Positions 45,508 to 55,209 of a DNA stretch of 64,000 nucleotides are shown one piece after another. The DNA lies in NCBI RefSeq assembly GCF_000717275.1, contig NZ_JNYV01000008.1:124001-188000 (forward strand), in the 5' to 3' direction. The number at the start of each line of letters is the position of its first letter. Position 1 is the stretch's first letter. This DNA is from Kitasatospora arboriphila. GTDB taxonomy: Bacteria > Actinomycetota > Actinomycetes > Mycobacteriales > Mycobacteriaceae. The notes beneath the pieces were generated by a model that saw only the letters and a program-made list of their open reading frames with translations, was not told where the DNA came from and ran no database searches. The position numbers and the translations under genes were made by a program.

Positions 45508-46779
45508 TCAGGGGTTCAGGAACGCAGCCAGTGCGGCCGAGTACATTCCCACGTCGGCCGTTCCCATCAGCTCGCGGGCGCTGTGCATCGCGAGCTGCGG
45601 GGCACCGACATCAACGGTGGTCAAACCGGTTCGGGTGGCGGTGATCGGGCCGATGGTGGACCCGCATGGCAGGTCCGCGCGGTGCACGTAGCGCTGCAGT
45701 GGCACGCCGGCCTGCTCCGCCGCGACTGCGAACAGCGCTTCGCCTTCGGCATCGCTCGCGTAGCGCAGATTCTGATTGACCTTCAGCACCGGTCCTCCAT
45801 TGATGGAGATCTGATGTGCCGGTTCGTGGCGCTCGGGGTAGTTGGGATGGGTGGCATGGGCCATGTCACCGGAGGCGCACGCACTCATCGACATCGACCG
45901 CAGATAGTCCTCACGAGAACCGCCGCCCGCCAACACGATTCGCTCGAGCACCGTGGGCAGCAATTCCGACGCGGCGCCCCGATCCGAACCACTGCCGACC
46001 TCTTCGTGGTCGAACAGGGCAAGCACGGGAATGTACTGTCCGACACCACCTTCGACAACATCGACGAGCGCCCGGGTACCGGCGTAGCAGGTTCCCTGGT
46101 TGTCCAGGCGGGGTGCGCTCAGCAGGTCGTCATTGACCCCGACCACTCGGCTCGGCGCCAGGTCGTGGGTCATCAACTCCCAACCGAGGAGCTGATCCAC
46201 GCTCACCTCTGCCTGTTCGGCAATCCATTCCATGAAGCCGGGGCCGCTATCACCCACCGACCAGATGCCGTTGACGTGCCGCTGCGGATCGAGCGTCACA
46301 CCCGCTCGGTCCTCGGAGAGATGTATCGCGAGCTGCGGGACCCGCAGAACAGGTTCGTCGATCTTGATCAGCCGGCGCCGGAGCCCATTGGAGTCGCGGA
46401 TCGCCAGCCGGCCCGATATACCCAGATCGCGGTCGAGCCACGAATTGAGCAGTGCGCCACCATATTTCTCCAAACCCACCATCGACAGGCCGGCCGAGCG
46501 GAGACCGGGGTTCTGCTTCACCCGGAGGTTGGGACTGTCGGTATGACCTCCGACGATCCGGAAACTGCGTCCCGGTCCACTGCTGTCCCAGGCGACGATC
46601 GAGCCCCCGCGCATCACGTAGTGCCGCCCGGGTTTGCTCGGCCACTGATGCTCTTCGCTCAGCTCGCGAAAACCTGCCGCCTCGAGCGCCTTGGCCACCG
46701 ATTCACACACATGGAACGGCGATGGCGATGCGTCGACGAACCTACCCAGTCCGGCCGCGTCGGCCGAGGTGGTCACCAT
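45508..46779 (-). CDS. M18-family metallo-aminopeptidase
   Basis: A 423-residue aspartyl-aminopeptidase-type enzyme. Dinuclear zinc ligands are visible in G-G-H-T-D-S-P (about residue 78), D-N-Q, D-H-E-E-V-G-S and the C-terminal [17 protein letters not shown] is the other family signature. It removes N-terminal acidic or other residues from peptides in the cytoplasm. Eight bases separate it from purQ upstream on the same strand. Homologues in mycobacteria (pepC) also lie in the purine-gene neighbourhood. Confidence 0.93.
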   Translation of the reverse strand: MVTTSADAAGLGRFVDASPSPFHVCESVAKALEAAGFRELSEEHQWPSKPGRHYVMRGGSIVAWDSSGPGRSFRIVGGHTDSPNLRVKQNPGLRSAGLSMVGLEKYGGALLNSWLDRDLGISGRLAIRDSNGLRRRLIKIDEPVLRVPQLAIHLSEDRAGVTLDPQRHVNGIWSVGDSGPGFMEWIAEQAEVSVDQLLGWELMTHDLAPSRVVGVNDDLLSAPRLDNQGTCYAGTRALVDVVEGGVGQYIPVLALFDHEEVGSGSDRGAASELLPTVLERIVLAGGGSREDYLRSMSMSACASGDMAHATHPNYPERHEPAHQISINGGPVLKVNQNLRYASDAEGEALFAVAAEQAGVPLQRYVHRADLPCGSTIGPITATRTGLTTVDVGAPQLAMHSARELMGTADVGMYSAALAAFLNP

Positions 46780-46787
46780 GGTTCTGG

Positions 46788-47468
46788 TCAGGCCGTGGTG
46801 AGCACTGCGTCAAGAGCGGAGTAGAACAACCCGAGGCCGTCGTCACTCGGTCCTGTCAGCGCTTCGGTGGCGTGTTCGGGATGCGGCATCAGGCCCACCA
46901 CGCGCCCGTTCGCGCTGGCGATCCCGGCGATGTCGCGCATCGAGCCGTTCGGGTTGTCGCCGGCGTAACGGAACACCACGCGTCCTTCACCTTCGAGTTC
47001 GTCGAGCACCGCCTCGGACGCGACGAAACGGCCTTCACCCGATTTGAGCGGGATGAGGATCTCTGCGCCCGGCTCGAAACGGCTGCTCCACGACGAAGCG
47101 GTCGATTCGACCTTCAGCCATTGGTCGCGACACAGGAAGTGCAGTCCGTTGTTGCGGGTGAGCGCCCCGGGCAACAGCCCGGCTTCGCACAGCACCTGAA
47201 AGCCGTTGCAGATTCCGAGAATCGGCATTCCCTTGCCTGCAGCCTCGACCAGAGCACCCATCACGGGGGCAAACCTGGCGATCGCGCCGGCGCGCAGGTA
47301 GTCGCCGTAAGAGAAGCCGCCCGGAACCACAACGGCGTCCACGCCTTGCAGGTCGCCGTCGCCGTGCCACAGTTCCACCGGCTCGCCACCCGCCAGGCGC
47401 ACCGCTCGCGCGGCATCGATGTCGTCGAGCGATCCCGGGAAGGTGATGACCCCCACGCGTGCCGTCAC
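46788..47468 (-). CDS. purQ: Phosphoribosylformylglycinamidine synthase subunit PurQ
   Basis: A 226-residue class-I glutamine amidotransferase. The catalytic Cys is in G-I-C-N-G-F-Q near residue 86 and the His/Glu pair in P-H-P-E-H-A near 195. It supplies ammonia to PurL in the fourth step of purine synthesis. The GTG start overlaps the purS stop (GTGA). PurL is not in this window. Confidence 0.96.
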   Translation of the reverse strand: MTARVGVITFPGSLDDIDAARAVRLAGGEPVELWHGDGDLQGVDAVVVPGGFSYGDYLRAGAIARFAPVMGALVEAAGKGMPILGICNGFQVLCEAGLLPGALTRNNGLHFLCRDQWLKVESTASSWSSRFEPGAEILIPLKSGEGRFVASEAVLDELEGEGRVVFRYAGDNPNGSMRDIAGIASANGRVVGLMPHPEHATEALTGPSDDGLGLFYSALDAVLTTA

Positions 47469-47713
47469 GATGCGGCCTCTTGCACCCGGGTCACCGAATA
47501 GTCCTCGATGACGGTGTTGGCCAGCAACTCTGCCGCGATGCGGTCGAGCGCTTCGTCATCCACCGAGTCGTCCACTTCCAGTTCGAAACGCTTGCCCTGG
47601 CGCACGTCGGCGATGCCGTCGAACCCCAATCGACCCAGCGCGCCGCTGATCGCCTGACCCTGCGGATCCAGGATCTCGGCTTTGGGCATCACGTCAACTA
47701 CCACTCGAGCCAC
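47465..47713 (-). CDS. purS: Phosphoribosylformylglycinamidine synthase subunit PurS
   Basis: An 82-residue small subunit bridging PurL and PurQ. The pattern [17 protein letters not shown] and [15 protein letters not shown] is diagnostic. GTG 47713 follows GAGGAG. First gene of the purS-purQ-aminopeptidase unit. Confidence 0.96.
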   Translation of the reverse strand: MARVVVDVMPKAEILDPQGQAISGALGRLGFDGIADVRQGKRFELEVDDSVDDEALDRIAAELLANTVIEDYSVTRVQEAAS

Positions 47714-47833
47714 TTGGGCGCTCCTCTTCAGCTGCGGTTTTCAGCCGTCACTCTACCGGCAATCGCTTGATGGACCGGCCCCGGAGGTTCCCGGCTCGAA
47801 CTGGCCCGGAACTCTCGCTGTCGACTTCCCGCC

Positions 47834-48538
47834 TCAGGCAGCCCGTCGCAGCGCGGTCGACGTCATGTTGCGATACGTGACCGGCTGCGCTCCGTGGAGC
47901 AGAGCAAGATCGATGCAGTCGAAAACAGCTTTGCCCGTCACCGGCTCGCCGAGGTGTTTGGCGGCCACCGACAGCCGGACCACTCCGCCGCGGCGCGCCA
48001 CCCGGACGGTGTTGCGGACGAGGAGCCGGCACCACCATGACTCGGCCGAGAAGCCGTCGCCGATTCCGAGGACCCGCGCCTTGGTCGACGTCCCGGTCAT
48101 CACGTCTTCGATGCTGGTGAAGCCCAGGTTGGTACGGAATCCGCGACCGGCCAGGGCAGAGCGGGCGCCTGGCGACGCATTCCATCGGGGCGCGGCGAAG
48201 ATCCGGGTACGTAGCCCGATCTGCTCGAGCATCCTGTCGGCGGCCAGCAGTCGCAGACCGGCCTCGTGCGCTCCGAGTTCGGCGAACTCGGCTCGTCGCC
48301 GGCGGCTGGGTACCTGGTTGTACCCGTGCAGCACGATCGCGTCGTCGCCGCCGCGTCGTTCGCGTAGCCATGCACAGGTATCGGCATCCTCGGCCAGGCG
48401 ATAGCCGCCCTTGAGACGAGGCGCGGCGAGGAACGACAGCGGCACGTCTCGCGTGGCCACCGCATCGGCGAAGGCCTGGACCTGCGCGAGGGTGGTGTCA
48501 CGGATACCGGAAACCGAGACGATCAGTTGTCCTGCCAC
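47834..48538 (-). CDS. DUF2334-like polysaccharide-deacetylase-fold protein
   Basis: About 234 residues. The start I-V-S-V-S-G-I-R-D, central V-L-H-G-Y-N-Q and F-A-A-P-R-W-N-A-S motifs fit a divergent NodB/DUF2334 fold: His and an R-W-pair replace the usual H-x3-H zinc site, so activity is uncertain. GTG 48538 gives the natural beta-strand start; a GTG seven codons earlier (48559) is the alternative. It is a monocistronic gene between purS and glutathione peroxidase. Confidence 0.72.
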   Translation of the reverse strand: MAGQLIVSVSGIRDTTLAQVQAFADAVATRDVPLSFLAAPRLKGGYRLAEDADTCAWLRERRGGDDAIVLHGYNQVPSRRRRAEFAELGAHEAGLRLLAADRMLEQIGLRTRIFAAPRWNASPGARSALAGRGFRTNLGFTSIEDVMTGTSTKARVLGIGDGFSAESWWCRLLVRNTVRVARRGGVVRLSVAAKHLGEPVTGKAVFDCIDLALLHGAQPVTYRNMTSTALRRAA

Positions 48539-48638
48539 GGCGCCCAGTATTGCGGGCACAGGTGGTCAGCCGGTTGCCCTCAGGTGGACAACACGCAAAA
48601 TCAGCGCCCACGACCGCCCCGGCACACGCCCGGGACCG

Positions 48639-49127
48639 CTATCCGAGCGCTCGCTCGATGGCCTCGACCACCTCGGTCGCCTCCGGCTCGGTACGCGGCC
48701 GGAACCGTCCGACGACCTCCCCGTCCGCGCTGAGCAGGAATTTTTCGAAGTTCCACTGGATGTCACCGGCTTCGCCATCAGCATCTGACGCCTTGGTGAG
48801 TTCGGTGTACAGCGGGTGGCGGTCGTCGCCGTTGACGTCGGTCTTCTCCAGGAGCGGGAACGTCACACCATAGGTGGTCGAGCAGAACGTGGCGATCTCC
48901 TCGGGGGTACCGGGCTCCTGCCCCATGAACTGGTTGCACGGCACACCCACCACGGTCAGGCCGCGATCGCGGTAGTCCTCGGCCAACTTCTCGAGGCCGG
49001 CGTACTGCGGCGTCAGACCACACTTGCTGGCGACGTTCACCACGAGGACGGGTCCGCCGAACTCTCCGAGAGTGGTCGAATCGCCGGACAGTGTGCGCAG
49101 GGGAATGTTCTTGATATCAGTGGTCAT
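48639..49127 (-). CDS. Glutathione/thioredoxin peroxidase (Gpx family, Cys type)
   Basis: A 162-residue Gpx-fold peroxidase with peroxidatic Cys in N-V-A-S-K-C-G-L-T, Gln/Asn/Trp partners in P-C-N-Q-F and W-N-F-E-K-F. It uses Cys instead of selenocysteine and in actinobacteria is probably reduced by thioredoxin, as glutathione is absent there. Divergent from the MarR gene. Confidence 0.93.
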   Translation of the reverse strand: MTTDIKNIPLRTLSGDSTTLGEFGGPVLVVNVASKCGLTPQYAGLEKLAEDYRDRGLTVVGVPCNQFMGQEPGTPEEIATFCSTTYGVTFPLLEKTDVNGDDRHPLYTELTKASDADGEAGDIQWNFEKFLLSADGEVVGRFRPRTEPEATEVVEAIERALG

Positions 49128-49247
49128 TCACACAGGCTACGACGATGATGCCGTCGGGTGGCGGCAGTCGGCCGCAGCAGCCGATGTAACCGAAAACACA
49201 GTTGGTTGCGCTGGCATCAATAGTTGCGTCGGCGTTACCGTTAGCCA

Positions 49248-49775
49248 GTGTCACAATCAAGCGGGGTCGAAGAGACCTTCCGAACAGTGCACGAGTTCCT
49301 GACCCGGTTGTCCTGCGCCCTCGACGCCGACGCGATGGATGACCTCATCGAGACGGATCTGGGTTTCACCCACTACAAGGCCCTACTGATTCTCAACCGG
49401 CACGGTAATGCGCTGTCGGTCAACGAGTTGGCAGAGGAACTCCACCTGTCCCTCGCCGCCACCGGACGTGCAGTCGACAAGCTGGTCGGTCTCTCGATGG
49501 TCTCGAGACGCGAAGACGAGCACGACCGCCGGATCAAAAGGGTCTCGCTTGCCGAAGGTGGCGAAAAAGCAGTTGCGCTGAGCATCCGGCGCCGAGAAAA
49601 CTCTGTGCGTGATGTGATCGCGAAACTCCCGAGCGATATGCGCGCCGATCTCAACAGTGCGCTGCTCCCCATCCTCGCCGGCGACTATCTGAGCACACCG
49701 ACGTGCTCCGACAACGTCCGCACCGGTTCTGCCACACAGGGTTCGGCGGCCGCCACTTCGGCCGCCGCCCGATAG
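49248..49775 (+). CDS. MarR-family regulator
   Basis: A 175-residue winged-helix protein with L-S-V-N-E-L-A-E-E-L-H-L-S-L-A-A-T-G-R-A-V-D-K-L and the wing R-R-E-D-E-H-D-R-R-I-K-R-V. The C-terminal 25 residues are Ala/Ser/Thr-rich. GTG 49248 is taken as start without a strong ribosome site. It lies 30 bp before the EmrB-type exporter gene on the same strand, so it very likely controls that exporter. Confidence 0.88.
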   Translation: MSQSSGVEETFRTVHEFLTRLSCALDADAMDDLIETDLGFTHYKALLILNRHGNALSVNELAEELHLSLAATGRAVDKLVGLSMVSRREDEHDRRIKRVSLAEGGEKAVALSIRRRENSVRDVIAKLPSDMRADLNSALLPILAGDYLSTPTCSDNVRTGSATQGSAAATSAAAR

Positions 49776-49805
49776 ACATTCGAACACGATCGAGAAAGTG
49801 ACCCC

Positions 49806-51268
49806 ATGACCTCACCGTCAACAACGTCGACTGCGAGCGACAAGCTCGATCCGGCAGTGATCAAGATCGCTGCCGTGGTCGTGCTCGGCGCGATCATGTC
49901 GATTCTCGACACCACGGTTGTGTCCGTGGCGCAGAACACATTCCAGGATGAGTTCAGCACCGACCAGGCCGGTTCGGCGTGGACGATGACCGGTTACACG
50001 CTGGCCCTGGCCGCGGTCATCCCGCTGTCGAGCTGGGCCGCCGCACGTTTCGGCACCAAGAAGGTCTATCTGACGTCGCTGGTGCTGTTTGTCCTGGGCT
50101 CGGTGCTGTGTGCGCTGGCCTGGAGTATCGGCACCCTGGTCATCTTCCGAGTGCTGCAAGGATTCGGCGGCGGCATGTTGATGCCGGTCGGCATGATGAT
50201 CCTGACCAAGGCGGCAGGCCCGGCTCGGGTCGGGTCGGTGATGGCAGTGCTCGGCATCCCGATGCTCCTCGGCCCCATCCTCGGGCCGATCATCGGCGGC
50301 GCCCTGATCGAGTACGCCAGCTGGCACTGGATCTTCCTGATCAACGTCCCGATCGGTGCACTCGCCTTCGCGTACTCCTACTGGATCCTGCCCAAGGACA
50401 ACGAGACGTCGCGGCCGACGTTCGACTTCATCGGACTGCTCCTGCTGTCCCCCGGTCTGGCGCTGTTCCTCTACGGCATCTCCTCGAGTACCGAAGAGGG
50501 CACCTTCATGACCGCAAAGGTGCTGATACCGGCCGTGATCGGAGCAATCCTGGTTGCCGGGTTCATCGTGCATGCCCTGCGTGCCCGTAACCCGCTGCTC
50601 GACCTGCGGCTGTTCACCAACAGCAAGTTGTCGTGGTCGGTGGTGACCATGTCGCTGTTCATGATCGCGTTCTTCGGTGCGATGTTGCTGTTCCCGCAGT
50701 ACTACATCGGCGTCCGCGGCGAGACCACCCTCTTGACCGGGCTGCTCATCGCACCTCAGGGCATCGGGGCGATGCTCACCATGCCGATGGCCGGTCGGCT
50801 GACCGACAAACACGGCCCCGGGAAGATGGTGATCCCGGCATCGTCCTGATCGCGATCGGACTCGGCGTCTTCATCTTCATCGGCGCCGACACCTCGTACT
50901 GGCTCCTCGGCGCGGCTCTGTTCGTCCAGGGCCTCGGCATGGGTATGACGATGATGCCGATCATGTCCGCCGCGCTGGCGACGCTCAATCCGGCTCAGGT
51001 TCCCGACGGTTCGACCCTCATGAACGTTGTGCAGCAGGCGGCAGGGTCGGTGGGTACCGCGGTCATCTCGGTGATCTTGGCCAACAACGTGAAGGGTGCA
51101 GTCGAGAGCGGCGGCGACATCGCCGGAGCCTTCGGTGACACGTTCATTGTCTCGGTGGGACTGATCGTGCTGACGCTGATCCCAGCGTTCTTCCTGCCGC
51201 GCAAGCGGATAGTGCACGACGCGGTCGATGCCGACACCGAGGCGAAGACCCCGGTGATCATGCACTGA
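49806..51268 (+). pseudogene. EmrB/QacA-type MFS exporter, interrupted by a one-base frameshift
   Basis: The first frame (49806-50849) encodes a DHA2-family exporter up to H-G-P-G-K-M-V-I-P, then reads A-S-S-stop. In the next frame the protein continues directly as G-I-V-L-I-A-I-G-L-G and runs to R-K-R-I-V-H-D and the stop at 51268. Restoring one G in the C/G run at 50834-50838 rejoins the two parts into a normal 14-segment protein of about 487 residues. Either a natural pseudogene or a sequencing error is possible. The upstream MarR gene is intact. The emrB position beside ptrB matches mycobacteria. Confidence 0.86.
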
Positions 51269-51298
51269 TCACTCTGGACCGCACAGTTCAGGGCAGAA

Positions 51299-51336
51299 AA
51301 AAGGCGCGACCCGACATCAGCCGGGTCGCGCCTTTT
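51299..51336. terminator. Bidirectional terminator between emrB and ptrB
   Basis: A 15-bp perfect stem (51299-51313 with 51322-51336), 8-base loop, A-run before and T-run after. It lies between two convergent stops. Confidence 0.9.
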
Positions 51337-51351
51337 GTTGCGCTCGATATG

Positions 51352-53472
51352 TCAGACAGCGCCGGTCTGACGCAGTACCCACGCGTACTCGAAGGCAACT
51401 TCTTCCCACTGCTTGTAACGGCCACTGACACCACCGTGTCCAGCCTTCATCTCGGTCTTCAACAGGATCGGCGCATCTCCGGTTGTGCTGTCCTGCAGCC
51501 GGGCAACCCATTTCGCCGCCTCGGTGTAGAGGACGCGGGTGTCGTTGAGCGAAGTGACCGCCAGGATCTGCGGGTACGGCTTGGCGTCGACGTTCTCATA
51601 GGGAGAGTACGACTTCATGTACTCGTAGACCGTCTTGTCTGCCAACGGGTTTCCCCACTCGTCCCACTCGATGACGGTGAGTGGCAACGACGGATCGAGG
51701 ATGGACGTCAGAGGGTCCACGAACGGGACCACCGCGAGTATGCCGTTGAACAGCTCGGGCGCCAGGTTCGCGACCGCTCCGATCAGCAGGCCGCCGGCGC
51801 TGCCGCCCTCTCCGACCAACTGCTTCGGTGTGGTGACACCGGTCTCGATCAGATGTTCTGCAGCGGCAACAAAATCGGTGAAGGTGTTCTTCTTGGTGAG
51901 GGTCTTACCTGTCTCGTACCAATGCCGGCCCATCTCACCGCCACCGCGAATATGGGCGATGACAAACACGACGCCGCGGTCGAGCAGCGACAACCGTGAG
52001 ATCGAGAACCCTGGGTCGTTGCTCGATTCGTAGGAGCCGTATCCGTACAACAACGTGGGAGCGGGCCCGTCGGCGTGTTCACGGCGCCGGATCACCGAGA
52101 GTGGGATCTTGGTGCCGTCGCTCGCGGTGGCCCAGTCGCGGTACTGCTCATAATCGGCCGGGTCGAAGTCGCCGAGCACCTGCTGACGTTTCAGCAGTGT
52201 CCGTTCGCCGGTCGCGACGTCGAGATCGAACACCTCTGTGGGGTTGATGAAGCTCGTGTACCCGATGCGCAGCCGCGGCGCCGCCCATTCGGGGTTGCCG
52301 CCGAGTCCGGCCGAGTAGAGCTCCTCATCGAACGAGACCTCGACGAACTCCGGCGTGCCGCTTCCGTCGAGCTGCGCGATGGACAACCGCGGCAACGCTT
52401 CTCGCCGGTAGCTCAGGACCAGTTGGCCGGCGAAGGCATCGACATCCTCGATCCGGACCTCTGGGTCGTGCGGGACCAGCACCCGGGTGTCGGTGGGATC
52501 GGTGACGGGCGCATCGAGCAGCTCGAAGTTCTCGGCGTTCTTGTTGTGCAGGATCAGGAAACGATCCCGTCCGTCGATCACGGCGTGCTCCACGCCGTAC
52601 TCGACTCCCTCTTCACGGGGCCACACCACGGTGAACTCGCCGGTCGGGTCAGCAGCGTCGAGGATCCGGACTTCGGTGGTGATCTTCGAACCGAGCGTGA
52701 TCATCAGGTACTTGTCGCTGCGGGTTCCACCGATCCCCACCCAGTACTGCTCGTCGGGCTCGTGGAACACCTTGACGTCGGGCGTACCTGCACCGAGATC
52801 GTGGCGCCAGACGGTGTCGGGTCGCCATGCCTCGTCGACGGTCTGATAGAAGACATGGTTCCCATCGAGCGACCACAGTGCGCCCGGCGCGGTGTCACGG
52901 ATCTCGTCGGCGAGCAGTTCGCCGGTACGAAGATCCTTGAAGCGCATGGTGTATCGCTCGTCACCAGCTGTGTCGACGCTGTACGCCAGCAGATTGCCGT
53001 CTTCGCTCACCGAGAGCGCACCGAGACTGAAGAAGTCGGTGCCCTCGGCCTCGATGTTGGAGTCGAGGAGGATCTCCTCCCCCGGCACACTCTGACCGGG
53101 CTCGACCGTCGGCGGCGTCCAGTCGTCGGGGCCGGCGATCGGGCATCGCGCCCTGAGTGCGTACTGCTTGCCCTCTTCGGTACGTGCGTAATACCAGTAC
53201 TGGCCGCGTCGCGTCGGCACCGACATGTCGGTTTCCTGGGTGCGGCCCTTGATCTCGTTGTAGATGTCCGCGCGGAGATCTGCGAGGTCGGCGGTGCGCG
53301 CGGTGGTGTACTCGTTCTGCTGTTCGAGGAATGCGATGACCTCGGGATCCTCTTTGTCGCGCAGCCACTCGTAGTGGTCGATCACGGTGTCTCCGTGGTG
53401 TTTGCGCTCGAACGGGATCTTCTTCGCGACGGGCGGCGCGCCTGCTGCTGCGTCCTGCGAGGTGTCGGTCAC
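51352..53472 (-). CDS. ptrB: Oligopeptidase B / prolyl-oligopeptidase family PtrB
   Basis: A 706-residue S9A serine peptidase. An N-terminal beta-propeller occupies roughly residues 70-410. The C-terminal catalytic domain has Ser in G-E-G-G-S-A-G-G, an Asp in the S-L-N-D-T-R-V stretch and His in A-G-H-G-G-V-S-G-R. It cleaves peptides after basic residues. In M. tuberculosis the homologue is split into ptrBa/ptrBb; here it is intact. The start overlaps the purC stop (GTGA). Confidence 0.94.
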   Translation of the reverse strand: MTDTSQDAAAGAPPVAKKIPFERKHHGDTVIDHYEWLRDKEDPEVIAFLEQQNEYTTARTADLADLRADIYNEIKGRTQETDMSVPTRRGQYWYYARTEEGKQYALRARCPIAGPDDWTPPTVEPGQSVPGEEILLDSNIEAEGTDFFSLGALSVSEDGNLLAYSVDTAGDERYTMRFKDLRTGELLADEIRDTAPGALWSLDGNHVFYQTVDEAWRPDTVWRHDLGAGTPDVKVFHEPDEQYWVGIGGTRSDKYLMITLGSKITTEVRILDAADPTGEFTVVWPREEGVEYGVEHAVIDGRDRFLILHNKNAENFELLDAPVTDPTDTRVLVPHDPEVRIEDVDAFAGQLVLSYRREALPRLSIAQLDGSGTPEFVEVSFDEELYSAGLGGNPEWAAPRLRIGYTSFINPTEVFDLDVATGERTLLKRQQVLGDFDPADYEQYRDWATASDGTKIPLSVIRRREHADGPAPTLLYGYGSYESSNDPGFSISRLSLLDRGVVFVIAHIRGGGEMGRHWYETGKTLTKKNTFTDFVAAAEHLIETGVTTPKQLVGEGGSAGGLLIGAVANLAPELFNGILAVVPFVDPLTSILDPSLPLTVIEWDEWGNPLADKTVYEYMKSYSPYENVDAKPYPQILAVTSLNDTRVLYTEAAKWVARLQDSTTGDAPILLKTEMKAGHGGVSGRYKQWEEVAFEYAWVLRQTGAV

Positions 53473-54362
53473 TGCTCTCCCTTCGGCCAGTCATCAAATG
53501 ACAGACCTGAAATACGTTCATAGGCTTCGATGTAGCGGTCGCGGGTACGTTGCGCGACTTCGTCCGGTAACGGAGGGGGCGGATTGTCTGCATCGCGGTC
53601 CCACCCGGAGTCGGGGCCGGTGAGCCAGTTGCGGACGATTTGTTTGTCGAAACTGGGCTGCACCATGCCTGCCCGGTAGTTCGCCGCGTCCCAGTAGCGC
53701 GAACTGTCCGGTGTCAAGACCTCATCGGCGAGGACAACAGTGCCTTCATCGTCGAGGCCGAACTCGAACTTGGTGTCGGCGAGGATGATTCCACGCGCTG
53801 CCGCCAGCTCAGATCCCCGCGAGTAGATGTCGAGGGTGAGGTCTCTGAGCTTTTGCGCGAGCGTTTCGCCGACGGTGGCGACCACTGCGTCGAAGCTGAC
53901 GTTCTCGTCGTGCTGGCCGATGTCTGCCTTGGTCGCGGGGGTGAAGATCGGCTCGGGGAGTCTGCTCGACTCCTCGAGCCCCTCCGGGAGGGCGATACCG
54001 CAGACCGAGCCGGTGGCGATGTAGTCGAGGAGGCCGGATCCGGTCAGGTACCCGCGCGCGACACACTCGACGGGGAGCATGTCGAGCTTCTTCACCACGA
54101 GCGCTCGACCCACCAGTTCGGCGGGGATGCGGCTGTCGGTCGGATCGCCCGCCAGATGGTTCGGAACGCCCAGCGCACCGAAGTAGTAGACGCTCATCGC
54201 GGTGAGAACCCGGCCCTTGTCAGGGATGGGCGTGGGCAAGATGTGGTCGAAGGCAGAGATGCGGTCGGATGCCACCATCAGCATCGTCTGCTCGTCGATC
54301 GAATAGAGGTCACGTACCTTTCCGGCCGCGAGATGTTCGTAGGACTCCAGGCTCGGACGCAT
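53469..54362 (-). CDS. purC: SAICAR synthase PurC
   Basis: A 297-residue ATP-grasp-like enzyme with A-G-K-V-R-D-L-Y near residue 13, D-R-I-S-A-F-D and [10 protein letters not shown], plus the L-A-D-T-K-F-E-F-G segment. It joins aspartate to CAIR in purine synthesis. It is translationally coupled to ptrB. Confidence 0.96.
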   Translation of the reverse strand: MRPSLESYEHLAAGKVRDLYSIDEQTMLMVASDRISAFDHILPTPIPDKGRVLTAMSVYYFGALGVPNHLAGDPTDSRIPAELVGRALVVKKLDMLPVECVARGYLTGSGLLDYIATGSVCGIALPEGLEESSRLPEPIFTPATKADIGQHDENVSFDAVVATVGETLAQKLRDLTLDIYSRGSELAAARGIILADTKFEFGLDDEGTVVLADEVLTPDSSRYWDAANYRAGMVQPSFDKQIVRNWLTGPDSGWDRDADNPPPPLPDEVAQRTRDRYIEAYERISGLSFDDWPKGEQ

Positions 54363-54476
54363 GGTTTTCAGGCTAGTCGGGCGGGCATGTCAATCGACGT
54401 CCAGGGCGGGACCCATACAAAGAGAGCCCGCCACGCACACCGCGCCATCTGTTGTCCCTGCTGTCAGAATGGCTCG

Positions 54477-54767
54477 GTGAGCACATCGGCTGCATCGGTC
54501 ACCATCACTTACTGCACTCAGTGCAACTGGGTACTTCGGGCATCGTGGATGGCAACGGAGTTGCTGAACACCTTCGGTACCGAACTGGGCTCGGTGAGCC
54601 TGGTACCAGGTACCGGCGGAGTGTTCACCATCGAAGTCGACGGGCAGCTGGTATGGGAGCGCAAGCGCGACAACGGTTTTCCGGACGTGGTCACACTGAA
54701 GAAACTTGTGCGCGACATCGCGGCGCCCGATTGGAACCTTGGGCACGCCGATACTGCCTCCGAGTAG
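54477..54767 (+). CDS. SelW/Rdx-type thioredoxin-like protein (Cys form)
   Basis: A 96-residue protein of the SelT/SelW/SelH family. The redox pair C-T-Q-C-N-W is near residue 13, where eukaryotic members have selenocysteine as the second residue, and the family ending L-V-R-D-x-A-P-x-W-N-L-G-H is present. GTG 54477 is the only start giving the full domain. It presumably acts as a small thiol oxidoreductase. A repeat array begins 20 bp downstream. Confidence 0.85.
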   Translation: MSTSAASVTITYCTQCNWVLRASWMATELLNTFGTELGSVSLVPGTGGVFTIEVDGQLVWERKRDNGFPDVVTLKKLVRDIAAPDWNLGHADTASE

Positions 54768-54787
54768 AACTCGAACGCCGGCGCGAG

Positions 54788-55190
54788 CAGGAGGTCCACG
54801 AAGTCGGAGGGTTTACGCAACCAGCAAAGCCGGCCCACAGCAAAACCTCCGACTCCAGCCAAACGCGCCGGTTGCAACCGGAGGAAGTCCACCAAGTCGG
54901 AGGGTTTACGCAACCCGCAACCCAGGCCCACAGCACGACCTCCGACTCCAGCCAAATGCGCCGGTTACAACCGGAGGAAGTCCACGAAGTCGGAGGGTGC
55001 GCGTGACCAGCAAAGCCGGCCCACAGCAAAACCTCCGACTCCAGCCAAACGCGCCGGTTACAACCGGAGGAACTCCACCAAGTCGGAGGGTTTACGCAAC
55101 CCGCAACCCAGGCCCACAGCAAAACCTCCGACTCCAGCCAGAACCTCCGACTGCAACCGGAGGAACTCCACGAAACCGGAGGGTCTACTC
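54788..55190. repeat. 93-bp tandem repeat array between convergent selW-like and purB genes
   Basis: A 93-bp unit repeats with exact periodicity (matching positions at 54795, 54888, 54981, 55074, 55167), giving about 4.3 copies. Two subtypes alternate. Each unit contains two dyads: AGTCGGAGG pairing with CCTCCGACT about 37 bases later, and the palindrome CCGGTTRCAACCGG. Because 93 is a multiple of three, frames stay open on both strands, but no ribosome site supports translation. A related single copy is at 45440-45497. Confidence 0.92.
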
Positions 55191-55209
55191 CACCAAGAAG
55201 GCGAAACGG

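Noticed and set aside
54788..55190. CRISPR array
   Set aside because: Units repeat in full without variable spacers, the period is 93 bp, and no cas genes are near.
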